Counted from the stretch's first letter, positions 1 through 4,700 are shown. The stretch: 6,957 bases of DNA from an uncultured Faecalibacterium sp. (GCA_934525405.1 CAKSZF010000081.1:1-6957), one strand, 5' to 3'. Notes: generated by a model from the letters alone, not told the origin. Numbers and translations: made by a program.

Positions 1-791
1 TGATGCTGGAAGTAGTTGGTGTCTACCTGACCGTCCTCGACGACCTGGTTGGGGATCACATAGTCGTCGTACTCCTGAATATCCAGCGTGATGCCCTTGG
101 CGGCAAGGATCTCCTTGCACACCTCCAGCACCTCGCAGTGGGGAGCGGGAGTAGCGGCGCAGCTGACGGTCTGACCGTTCAGAGCATCGTAGTCCACAGT
201 GGAATCATAGCCGTCGGTGGGATTCTCCACAACGGACACCACGGAGCCCTTGTAGGTCTCGTCCATGAAGTCCTTCACCTTCTGGCTCTGCAGGGCAGCA
301 GCCAGAGCCTTGATCTTGGGCTCCTCCTGATTGCCGTCCTTGCAAACCAGAATGTTAACGTAAGCAGAGGAGCCGTCCTCCATAGCCAGTGCATCGGTCA
401 TGGGGTTCAGACCGGCAGAGATGGCGTAGTTGGAGTTGATGACGGCATAGTCCTCGTCCTGCAGGACGTTGGGCACCTGAGCGGCCTCCACCTCGTCCAC
501 GGTGACGTTCAGGGGGTTCTCCTCAATGTCGTTCTTGGTGGCGGTCAGGCCTGCGTCTGCCTTCAGCTTGAAGAAGCCGTTCTTCTCCAGCAGGGTCAGG
601 GCACGAGCCTCGTTGGTGGTATCGTTGGGCACAGCTACCTTGACCTTATCCAGCTTAGCAGCGGCAGAGGATGCCACACTGCCGGATGCAGCAGCGGAAG
701 AAGCAGTGGAAGAAGAACCACCGCAGGCAGTCAGGGCAGCGGCTGCGGCTGCCACACCGGTAACTTTCAGAAAATCGCGACGAGTAATCAT
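1..791 (-). CDS. metQ: MetQ/NlpA-family methionine-binding lipoprotein of an ABC importer (C-terminus cut off)
   Basis: Substrate-binding lipoprotein that should capture methionine outside the cell and hand it to a MetI/MetN importer. Translation from the ATG at 791 gives 263 codons and is still open at the window start, so the last few residues are missing. Residues 1-23 form a signal peptide: TRRDFLK (3-9), a run of alanines, and a lipobox ending LTAC with Cys23 as the lipidation site. A Ser/Ala-rich linker follows (24-45). The mature domain begins KVKVAVPNDTTNEARAL and ends at the edge with DTNYFQH, matching the (D/T)xNYFQH signature of NlpA/MetQ proteins. A GAGAGGG Shine-Dalgarno precedes the ATG. 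The leader carries a T-box whose apparent specifier is AUG, supporting methionine as ligand independently of the protein. The partner ATPase and permease genes would lie left of the window (inference). Family call secure; exact ligand inferred (D- or L-Met or a Met derivative). Confidence 0.9.
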   Translation of the reverse strand, partial: MITRRDFLKVTGVAAAAAALTACGGSSSTASSAAASGSVASSAAAKLDKVKVAVPNDTTNEARALTLLEKNGFFKLKADAGLTATKNDIEENPLNVTVDEVEAAQVPNVLQDEDYAVINSNYAISAGLNPMTDALAMEDGSSAYVNILVCKDGNQEEPKIKALAAALQSQKVKDFMDETYKGSVVSVVENPTDGYDSTVDYDALNGQTVSCAATPAPHCEVLEVCKEILAAKGITLDIQEYDDYVIPNQVVEDGQVDTNYFQH

Positions 792-864
792 AGTTTTATT
801 CCCTCTCTATTGTTCTCTATTATGTACTGCGGCCCGCACGGCACCTTTCCGCGCGCGGCCTTGA

Positions 865-1184
865 ACGGACGCATGAAAAAATGCCCCCGTCCTTACAAGC
901 CTTAGGCTCTGCAAGGACGGAGGCATGAACATACTTCCGTGGTACCACCTTGGTTCACTGCATCCTTACGGACACAGCCTCGATGCTGCGGCAGCGTGTG
1001 CTGCTTACAGCCGGACGCTGTAACGGGCGCATCCCGTTGCGGGCTTAGCACTCCTGCGCCTCGTCCGCACGGCTCCGAGACCATTTTCAGCTTCCTGTTT
1101 CCTGCCCTTTTTCACCGCCCGGGCTCTCTGGTAAGGATCAATGCGAAGGCCTACTCTTCTCTTCACAGCCATTTTTGTGATATT
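865..1184 (-). promoter_or_regulatory. T-box riboswitch leader, methionine-type
   Basis: tRNA-sensing leader expected to raise metQ transcription when uncharged tRNA-Met builds up. On the minus strand the conserved T-box core AAGGTGGTACCACGG lies at 951-937; its TGGT bulge would pair with the tRNA 3' ACCA, fitting an A discriminator base as in tRNA-Met. GAAC and GTTC flank the core and close the antiterminator. Stem I lies at about 1180-1070: GGCT near its base (about 1167) pairs with AGCC near 1074, the 5' side has GAAGAGAAGAGTA, and the 3' side has GAAA-ATG-GTCTC, placing the specifier AUG at 1084-1082, followed by a purine. A terminator hairpin competes with the antiterminator downstream. 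The middle part (about 1065-965) is GC-rich and contains stem pairs I did not resolve. T-box identity is near certain; the Met specifier is a strong inference. Confidence 0.92.
875..926 (-). terminator. T-box-controlled intrinsic terminator before metQ
   Basis: On the minus strand, ATGCCTCCGTCCTTGC (926-911) can pair with GTAAGGACGGGGGCAT (896-881) with a few wobbles or mismatches, around a loop containing CCTAAGGC. Six U residues follow. It lies just downstream of the T-box core and is the OFF state of the riboswitch; the distance to the metQ ATG is about 85 nt. Confidence 0.88.
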
Positions 1185-1190
1185 GACACT

Positions 1191-1219
1191 ATAATAAACC
1201 CATTGGCGGCATTTGTCAA
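1191..1219 (-). promoter_or_regulatory. Sigma-A promoter of the T-box/metQ transcript
   Basis: Minus strand TTGACA (1219-1214), 17-base spacer, TATTAT (1196-1191). The predicted start near 1184 is just upstream of T-box stem I. The near-consensus match and the spacing to stem I support each other. Confidence 0.85.
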
Positions 1220-1281
1220 CACCTTCAACGAAGTTTTTGGGTAGGGATATGGCTTCCGGTCTGCCACTGCGCCCGTTTTGC

Positions 1282-1310
1282 TTGACAATGCGCACAAAAA
1301 AGGTTATACT
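1282..1310 (+). promoter_or_regulatory. Strong sigma-A promoter driving a small plus-strand RNA
   Basis: TTGACA (1282-1287), 17-base spacer, TATACT (1305-1310). Predicted start about A1317. No open reading frame with a ribosome binding site follows before the terminator at 1377-1408, so the promoter appears to serve a non-coding RNA. It diverges from the metQ promoter. Confidence 0.82.
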
Positions 1311-1319
1311 ATAACTACA

Positions 1320-1347
1320 AAAGGCACTGCGACAAGCGGTTAGCCCT
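1320..1347 (+). repeat. Hairpin element at the 5' end of the small RNA, copy of 1493-1526 in inverted orientation
   Basis: AAAGGCACTGC (1320-1330), loop GACAA, GCGGT (1336-1340), TA bulge, GCC, CT. The last 15 bases match the minus-strand copy at 13 positions, and the 11-base 5' block at 10. Both transcripts therefore carry this element near their 5' ends in the same sense. Confidence 0.65.
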
Positions 1348-1376
1348 TTAGGTTTTTGGTTTAACTTTTATCAAAG

Positions 1377-1408
1377 AAAAACCGTCACCTGCCGGGGTGG
1401 CGGTTTTT
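1377..1408. terminator. Bidirectional intrinsic terminator shared by convergent transcripts
   Basis: AAAAACCGTCACC (1377-1389) and GGTGGCGGTTTTT (1396-1408) form a 13-bp stem around a TGCCGG loop. Read on the plus strand the only irregular pair is a U-G wobble (1385/1400). Read on the minus strand the same position is an A-C mismatch. Each direction ends in five U residues. It ends the small RNA on the plus strand and the peptide mRNA on the minus strand; the peptide's TAA stop lies at its edge. Confidence 0.88.
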
Positions 1409-1469
1409 ACTTTCTTACCTTGATCGTAAACGTAAATCCAAACAAGTGGAATGTCAAAGTAATAGGCAT
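1407..1469 (-). CDS. 20-residue peptide, candidate type I toxin (unrecognised family)
   Basis: Encodes MPITLTFHLFGFTFTIKVRK and a TAA stop. The start at 1469 is chosen because GGAGG lies seven bases upstream; the longer upstream reading has no comparable site and would begin before the predicted mRNA start. The mRNA has its own promoter (1551-1579) and terminator, so this peptide is its only product. Residues 3-18 alternate hydrophobic with Thr/His/Lys around a central FG, suggesting two short beta strands rather than the usual helix of membrane toxins; the tail KVRK is basic. The Shine-Dalgarno is hidden in a 9-bp hairpin, and a small RNA is transcribed towards the gene from the other side. 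Together these suggest a tightly repressed peptide such as a type I toxin. Alternatives are a regulatory leader peptide or a signalling peptide. I do not recognise a named family. Confidence 0.68.
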   Translation of the reverse strand: MPITLTFHLFGFTFTIKVRK

Positions 1470-1472
1470 GTT

Positions 1473-1494
1473 CTCACCTCCTTCCGGAAGTGAG
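1473..1494 (-). promoter_or_regulatory. Shine-Dalgarno-sequestering hairpin of the 20-residue peptide
   Basis: On the minus strand, arms CTCACTTCC (1494-1486) and GGAGGTGAG (1481-1473) pair over nine positions, with one U-G wobble, around a GGAA tetraloop. The whole GGAGG lies in the 3' arm. The fold should block ribosome entry until opened, as seen in several type I toxin mRNAs. Confidence 0.72.
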
Positions 1495-1526
1495 GGCCAA
1501 CCGCCTGCCGTATGTGCAGTACCTTT
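1493..1526 (-). repeat. Hairpin element in the peptide mRNA 5' UTR, copy of 1320-1347
   Basis: On the minus strand: AAAGGTACTGC (1526-1516), loop of 11, GCGGT (1504-1500), TG bulge, GCC (1497-1495), CT. The stem ACTGC/GCGGT and the outer GGT/GCC mirror the small RNA's hairpin base for base, apart from a C-to-T change that keeps pairing by wobble and a longer loop. It abuts the Shine-Dalgarno hairpin. Confidence 0.65.
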
Positions 1527-1530
1527 CGGT

Positions 1531-1546
1531 CGCTTTTCAGCGACAA
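1531..1546 (-). promoter_or_regulatory. 5'-terminal stem-loop of the peptide mRNA
   Basis: On the minus strand, GTCGCT (from 1544) and AGCGAC (to 1531) close a GAAA-containing loop, right at the predicted transcript start. Such 5' stems commonly stabilise small mRNAs. The sequence TTGTCGC here is complementary to GCGACAA in the small RNA loop (1329-1335). Confidence 0.55.
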
Positions 1547-1550
1547 AATG

Positions 1551-1579
1551 ATTATAACATATTCCGACCCTTTTCGCAA
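1551..1579 (-). promoter_or_regulatory. Sigma-A promoter of the 20-residue peptide mRNA
   Basis: Minus strand TTGCGA (1579-1574), 17-base spacer, perfect TATAAT (1556-1551). Predicted start near G1544, giving an mRNA of about 165 nt ending at the shared terminator. Confidence 0.8.
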
Positions 1580-1580
1580 G

Positions 1581-1607
1581 AAAGCTCTGGTGTTTCCAGA
1601 GCTTTTT
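1581..1607 (+). terminator. Intrinsic terminator facing right, upstream of the exporter operon
   Basis: AAAGCTCTGG (1581-1590) pairs with CCAGAGCTTT (1596-1605) around TGTTT, with T residues running on to 1607. No plus-strand gene precedes it, so it probably stops read-through from the small-RNA promoter and insulates the exporter genes. It sits directly against the -35 of the minus-strand peptide promoter. Confidence 0.75.
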
Positions 1608-1618
1608 ATTATACACCC

Positions 1619-1647
1619 TTGTATGCGGCTGGTGCACATGATAAAAT
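1619..1647 (+). promoter_or_regulatory. Probable promoter of the split exporter operon
   Basis: TTGTAT (1619-1624), 17-base spacer, TAAAAT (1642-1647). The -35 is weak. The spacing and the short distance to the ATG at 1679 (start near 1654) make it the best candidate between the preceding terminator and the gene. Confidence 0.5.
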
Positions 1648-1678
1648 AGGGTATCATCTTTTGCAAGGAGAGCAGGCA

Positions 1679-2470
1679 ATGAACAGCAGAGACCCTTTTC
1701 CCGATGAAGAGCTGCGCCGCCGCATTATGGATTTTATCATGGCCGCAGGGCAGACCCTGCTGGAAAACGGCGCGGAGGTGTTCCGGGTGGAGCAGACCAT
1801 GGAGATCATGGCGCGCAGCTTCCATCTGCGGGAATTCCACGTTTATGTGCTGACCAACGGCATTTTCGCCAGCGCCGGCACTGCCGAGATCAGCGAGGTA
1901 CGCAACGTGCCGGTGCGCACCACCCATCTGGGGCGGGTGGCGGCGGTGAACGAGCTTTCCCGCCAGATCGCCCAGACCGGAATGGCTTTGGACGAAGCCG
2001 AGAGCCGTCTGGTGCTGGCGCGGCGACTGCCCTTCCCCAAGGATCATGTGCAGCTGCTTTCCGGGCTGTGCGGGGCGTTCTGCTTTGCCATGATGTTCGG
2101 CGGCAACCTGCGCAGCGCGCTGGCAGCTGCCGGGGCGGGGCTGGTGGCCAGCTGGTATCTGCTGTGGTGCGGGCGGCACGAGGTGCCCGGCGGCTTTCAG
2201 AAGATCAGCACCGCCGCGCTGATTACGATGATGTGCATCCTGCTGTGCAATCTGCTGCACACCTCTGCCAGCCACGCCATCATCGGCACGCTGATGATTT
2301 TGACCCCGGGCATCGCCTTTACCATGGGTATCCGGGACTTTGTGCAGGGCGACTATCTTTCCGGCACCATCCGCATGATCGACGCCTTGCTTATTGCCGC
2401 CAGTATTGCCATAGGCGCCGGTCTTGTGCTGCGGCTGTACACGGTACTTACGGGGGTGGTCGTGGTATGA
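1679..2470 (+). CDS. ThrE/YjjP-type exporter, large subunit (DUF1212 family)
   Basis: Integral membrane protein of 263 residues, one half of a split threonine/serine-exporter-type transporter. The related E. coli pair YjjP/YjjB has been linked to succinate export and ThrE of Corynebacterium to threonine/serine export, so the cargo here is open. The start at 1679 follows AAGGAG at 1665-1670. The soluble N-terminal part carries the family's hallmarks: LLENGAEVFRVEQTM (27-41) and the stretch TNGIFASAGT (about 59-68). From about residue 125 there are roughly five membrane segments, including LTPGIAFTMGIRD and the stretch GTIRMIDALLIAASIAIGAG. Its stop overlaps the next start in ATGA, so the two subunits are probably made together. 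Confidence 0.88.
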   Translation: MNSRDPFPDEELRRRIMDFIMAAGQTLLENGAEVFRVEQTMEIMARSFHLREFHVYVLTNGIFASAGTAEISEVRNVPVRTTHLGRVAAVNELSRQIAQTGMALDEAESRLVLARRLPFPKDHVQLLSGLCGAFCFAMMFGGNLRSALAAAGAGLVASWYLLWCGRHEVPGGFQKISTAALITMMCILLCNLLHTSASHAIIGTLMILTPGIAFTMGIRDFVQGDYLSGTIRMIDALLIAASIAIGAGLVLRLYTVLTGVVVV

Positions 2471-2916
2471 TGTCCCTTACTGCTGCACAGCTCGGCGAGC
2501 TGACCGCGCAGTTTTTTCTGGCCGCGGCGGGCACACTGAGTTTTGCCATCCTGTTTGCGTGCCCCCGGCGCTGTCTGCCCTACTGCGCGCTGGTGGGCGC
2601 TGTGGGCTGGCTGGGGTACGAGTTGCTGACCCTGCTGGGCGCAGACGCCGCCACGGCCTCCCTGCTGGCGGTCATTCCGCTTACCATCCTTACCCGCGTG
2701 TTTGCCATTACCCAAAAAACGCCGGTCACGGTGTTTTTGCTGACCGGCATTTTCCCGCTTGTGCCGGGCGCGGGCATCTACTACACCGCCTACTATTTCA
2801 TCCAGAACGAAAACGCCCTTGCCCTTGCCAAGGGCATCAGCACCTTTAAAATCGCCGTGGCGCTTGCCATCGGCATCAGTCTGGTGCTGTGCGTACCACT
2901 GCCGAAGAGGAAGTAG
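2467..2916 (+). CDS. ThrE/YjjB-type exporter, small subunit (DUF3815/ThrE_2 family)
   Basis: Membrane protein of 149 residues, almost entirely hydrophobic with about four to five segments and a basic tail (PKRK). The FPLVPGAGIYYT motif (about residues 97-108) is typical of the small ThrE_2 subunit. The start at 2467 overlaps the preceding stop by four bases (ATGA), with a G-rich GGGGGTGG stretch upstream, so translation is likely coupled to the large subunit; a second ATG follows directly at 2470. Together with its neighbour it makes the two-gene version of the fused ThrE architecture. A terminator within the repeat at 2951-2977 closes the operon. Confidence 0.86.
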   Translation: MMSLTAAQLGELTAQFFLAAAGTLSFAILFACPRRCLPYCALVGAVGWLGYELLTLLGADAATASLLAVIPLTILTRVFAITQKTPVTVFLLTGIFPLVPGAGIYYTAYYFIQNENALALAKGISTFKIAVALAIGISLVLCVPLPKRK

Positions 2917-3047
2917 AACCCTCTCAGTCATCTCGCTTTGCTCGATGCCAGCTCCCCCGAAAGGGGGAGCTTTTTTGCTCCTAACCGGCAGATGCTTAAA
3001 GCTCCCCCTTCGGGGGAGCTGGCGAACGCAGTGAGCCTGAGAGGGTT
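2917..3047. repeat. Inverted-repeat (MITE-like) element with CCCTCTCAG ends
   Basis: Perfect 11-bp ends AACCCTCTCAG (2917-2927) and CTGAGAGGGTT (3037-3047). The arms continue inwards with similar but imperfect blocks (CGCTTTGCTCG versus GCGTTCGCCAG-type) and then two hairpins, GCTCCCCC-GAAA-GGGGGAGC and GCTCCCCC-TTCG-GGGGGAGC. No protein is encoded. The same CCCTCTCAG core ends the repeat at 4943-5096, so this is a dispersed family. It starts immediately after the exporter stop codon and supplies that operon's terminator. Confidence 0.75.
2951..2977 (+). terminator. Intrinsic terminator of the exporter operon, carried by the repeat
   Basis: GCTCCCCC (2951-2958), loop GAAA, GGGGGAGC (2963-2970) and a run of T to 2976. 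This strong GC stem lies 35 bases after the stop codon at 2916. Confidence 0.82.
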
Positions 3048-3050
3048 CAG

Positions 3051-3099
3051 CCCTTCCCTTGGGGAAAGTGGCTTGACGCGAAGCGGCAAGATGGAAGGG
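3051..3099. repeat. Second palindromic repeat unit
   Basis: CCCTTCC (3051-3057) pairs with GGAAGGG (3093-3099), and inside it TTCCC/GGGAA and GCTT/AAGC can pair again. It directly follows the 2917-3047 element. It looks like another dispersed palindrome type; I see no coding potential. Confidence 0.5.
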
Positions 3100-3135
3100 A
3101 CTGCCCGCTACCCCAAAAGCAGCCACACTAAAAAG

Positions 3136-3173
3136 AAAGACCAGAGAACCCGTAAAAGTTCTCTGGTCTTTTT
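3136..3173. terminator. Bidirectional terminator between exporter operon and lipoprotein gene
   Basis: AAAGACCAGAGAAC (3136-3149) and GTTCTCTGGTCTTT (3158-3171) make a perfect 14-bp stem with an 8-base loop. T residues follow on the plus strand, and TTTC-TTTTT follows on the minus strand. It serves the minus-strand lipoprotein gene, whose stop is about 70 bases away, and backs up the exporter terminator. Confidence 0.87.
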
Positions 3174-3241
3174 GCTATTTAGCTAGTATGCCGCAACCAC
3201 TTATTAAAAGGCAGTCTCAGCACATACCGGTGCAAACGCTA

Positions 3242-3838
3242 TCAGGCGTTAACGCACAGGCAAGGACGAGTTGCGATGTCAAGACCTGCATCAGCGCCCG
3301 TACCCAGCACCAGATCGCTGTACCAGTCCTCGCTATTCTTATCGAGAACCCAGCCCTCGGGAACGGTGATGTCAGCAACCGTGATCTGCTTAGCGTCCTC
3401 AGCAACCTTGAACTGCTTCACAATCTGCTTGCCGGTATCGCAGTTCTGGAAGGTGACCTTAACGTATTTCGTGCTCGTGACCACCTCTTTGTGCTGCTTG
3501 ACAGGAACCAGTGCAATGTTCATGTTGCCGTTATTGGTGATGTCAACCTCATCCTCGCTGACCAGCTCATAGCCCTTCGGCAGCTTCTCTGCGGGAATCA
3601 GCTTCGGGTTGTACCGCTTTGCGTCCTTCAGGACAGTAGTGTCATAGTGGCCAGTAACGTCATTGCCAACAGGCTTACCCTTTTCATCCACAAAGAGAAC
3701 ACGCAGATCAACGCTGGTCACTTCGGGCACATCGGGGATATCGGTGTCGGGAATCTTTTTGCAGCCGGTCAGAGCAGCAACAGCCAGAGCAGCAACGCCT
3801 GCGCTCTTCAGGAACTGACGACGAGAGATATTAGACAT
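3242..3838 (-). CDS. Orphan lipoprotein with Tat-like signal and two beta-rich (first MucBP-like) modules
   Basis: 198-residue predicted surface lipoprotein. The start at 3838 is preferred over an upstream ATG at 3871 because GAGGT lies eight bases before it and the signal peptide then begins correctly. Residues 1-26: SRRQFLK (5-11), hydrophobic stretch, lipobox LTGC with Cys26. A short Asp/Pro-rich linker follows (29-41). Module 1 (about 43-112) reads VDLRVLFVDEKGKPV, then VTGHYDTT and LPKGYELVSED, a layout like MucBP-type beta modules (VDE-x-G, then a GY turn). Module 2 (about 124-190) reads YVKVTFQNCDTGKQI, then ITVPEGWVLD, and looks like a diverged copy. Cys133, Cys193 and Cys195 could form a disulfide. 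No catalytic motif is visible. It has its own promoter and terminator, so it is monocistronic. Binding to host or cell-wall glycans is a guess. Confidence 0.8.
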   Translation of the reverse strand: MSNISRRQFLKSAGVAALAVAALTGCKKIPDTDIPDVPEVTSVDLRVLFVDEKGKPVGNDVTGHYDTTVLKDAKRYNPKLIPAEKLPKGYELVSEDEVDITNNGNMNIALVPVKQHKEVVTSTKYVKVTFQNCDTGKQIVKQFKVAEDAKQITVADITVPEGWVLDKNSEDWYSDLVLGTGADAGLDIATRPCLCVNA

Positions 3839-3904
3839 AATAATCAACCTCACAATCTTTCTTTCACGCACGCCTTACACGCTACGGAATGCGTTTACAC
3901 CTAT

Positions 3905-3934
3905 ATAATACCCTTACCTTCCCCCCATTGTCAA
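3905..3934 (-). promoter_or_regulatory. Promoter of the orphan lipoprotein gene
   Basis: Minus strand TTGACA (3934-3929), 18-base spacer, TATTAT (3910-3905). Predicted start near 3898, leaving about 60 bases of 5' UTR. Confidence 0.8.
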
Positions 3935-4041
3935 GTGCTTTATGGAAACATTCACCAAAAAAAAATACAAGGACGCAAGAATAAGTGTCACTATCCTTTA
4001 CAATACAGCCGCCGTATCCGCAAAAAACCACGCCGCAGCCA

Positions 4042-4070
4042 TTGCTGTGCGCCGGTGCATCTGCTATACT
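4042..4070 (+). promoter_or_regulatory. Promoter of the nitroreductase gene
   Basis: TTGCTG (4042-4047), 17-base spacer, TATACT (4065-4070). Start near 4077, about 48 bases before the ATG. It diverges from the lipoprotein promoter; the roughly 100 bases between the two are A-rich without another feature I can name. Confidence 0.7.
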
Positions 4071-4124
4071 TTATATATAGTTTCTCTCATTTTTGTATTT
4101 TACCGGATAAAGGAGCGATTCAAT

Positions 4125-4700
4125 ATGTCTGTCATGGAACTTCTGACTACCCGCCGCACCTACCGCCGATTTGCACAAAAGGCCGTGCCGCAGGACGTGG
4201 TGGATGATATCGTACAGGCCGTGCGGCTGTCCTCCTGCGGGGCAAACCGGCAGGCGGTGCGTCTGGTGCTGGTGCAAAGCCCGGAGATGGTCGCCAAGGT
4301 GCAGCCGCTGGTCAAATGGGCTGGCTATCTGCCGCCGGAGCAGGGCACGCCCAAGGCGGACGAGCTGCCCACCTTTTATGCAGCTGTGGTGCAGGATACC
4401 GCCATCCCCGGCGACCTTGCCACCGACACCGGCATCGCACTGGCAAACATGACCCTTGCCGCATGGGACAAGGGCGTGGGCAGCTGCATCATGGGTGCGA
4501 TCAACAAGCCCGCCCTGACCGAACTGCTGGGCATTGAGGAGCCGCAGAAGCTGGCGTTTATGGTGGCATTCGGCTACCCCACCCACAAGGCCGCTATCGT
4601 GCCCATGACCGAGCAGACCGGCGTAAAGTACCATCTGGACGAAAACCGCGACTACTGCGTGCCCAAGCACAGCGCGGAGGAGCTTGCAAGAAGCGTATAA
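4125..4700 (+). CDS. Nitroreductase-family FMN-dependent oxidoreductase
   Basis: 191-residue cytoplasmic flavoprotein expected to use NAD(P)H and FMN to reduce nitro groups, quinones or a similar acceptor; the physiological substrate is unknown. Start at 4125 with AAGGAG nine bases upstream. The N-terminus MELLTTRRTYRRF (4-16) holds the conserved arginine cluster that contacts the FMN phosphate in this superfamily. SSCGANRQ (36-43) matches the SPSxxNxQ-type flavin/dimer segment, with Cys replacing the usual Pro. The stretch DTGIALANMTLAAWDKGVGSCIMG (about 104-127) corresponds to the helix and glycine loop typical of the fold, and AFGYPTHK is the usual C-terminal strand. It stands alone, with its own promoter and repeats on its 3' side. 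Family call secure; no symbol justified. Confidence 0.88.
   Translation: MSVMELLTTRRTYRRFAQKAVPQDVVDDIVQAVRLSSCGANRQAVRLVLVQSPEMVAKVQPLVKWAGYLPPEQGTPKADELPTFYAAVVQDTAIPGDLATDTGIALANMTLAAWDKGVGSCIMGAINKPALTELLGIEEPQKLAFMVAFGYPTHKAAIVPMTEQTGVKYHLDENRDYCVPKHSAEELARSV

Larger units (their letters stand above)
1317..1408 (+). ncRNA. Predicted ~92-nt small RNA, candidate antitoxin of a type I toxin-antitoxin-like locus
   Basis: Defined by a near-consensus promoter (1282-1310) and an intrinsic terminator (1377-1408), with no credible ORF between them. The 5' part folds into a hairpin: GGC-ACTGC (1323-1330), loop GACAA, GCGGT (1336-1340), a TA bulge, GCC (1343-1345). A U-rich, probably unpaired stretch follows (about 1347-1376), then the terminator stem. 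The 3' end is antisense to the 3' end of the convergent mRNA for the 20-residue peptide. The 5' hairpin is a near copy, in the same RNA sense, of a hairpin in that mRNA's 5' UTR. This arrangement resembles type I antitoxin RNAs such as those of the pAD1 par and txpA/ratA loci, but no named family was recognised. The RNA is well supported as a transcription unit; its role is inference. Confidence 0.66.

Noticed and set aside
3..905. Long plus-strand reading frame over metQ and the T-box
   Set aside because: It is the complement of a clear MetQ protein. Its own translation is low-complexity Gly/His/Val/Leu without domain motifs, and it has no ribosome binding site.
1005..1295. Minus-strand frames inside the metQ leader
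   Set aside because: They overlap the T-box structure; one begins at the specifier AUG, which is explained by tRNA pairing rather than translation.
1454..2275. 273-codon minus-strand frame across the exporter and peptide region
   Set aside because: Runs antisense through the ThrE-type gene, lacks a start signal and has His/Gln/Arg-rich noise.
2938..3186. Short plus-strand frame in the repeats after the exporter operon
   Set aside because: Made of palindromic repeat and terminator sequence; no ribosome binding site.
3942..4124. N-terminal extension of the nitroreductase starting at 3942
   Set aside because: It would cross the nitroreductase promoter, has no Shine-Dalgarno and begins with a non-homologous Lys-rich stretch; ATG 4125 with AAGGAG fits the family's N-terminus.
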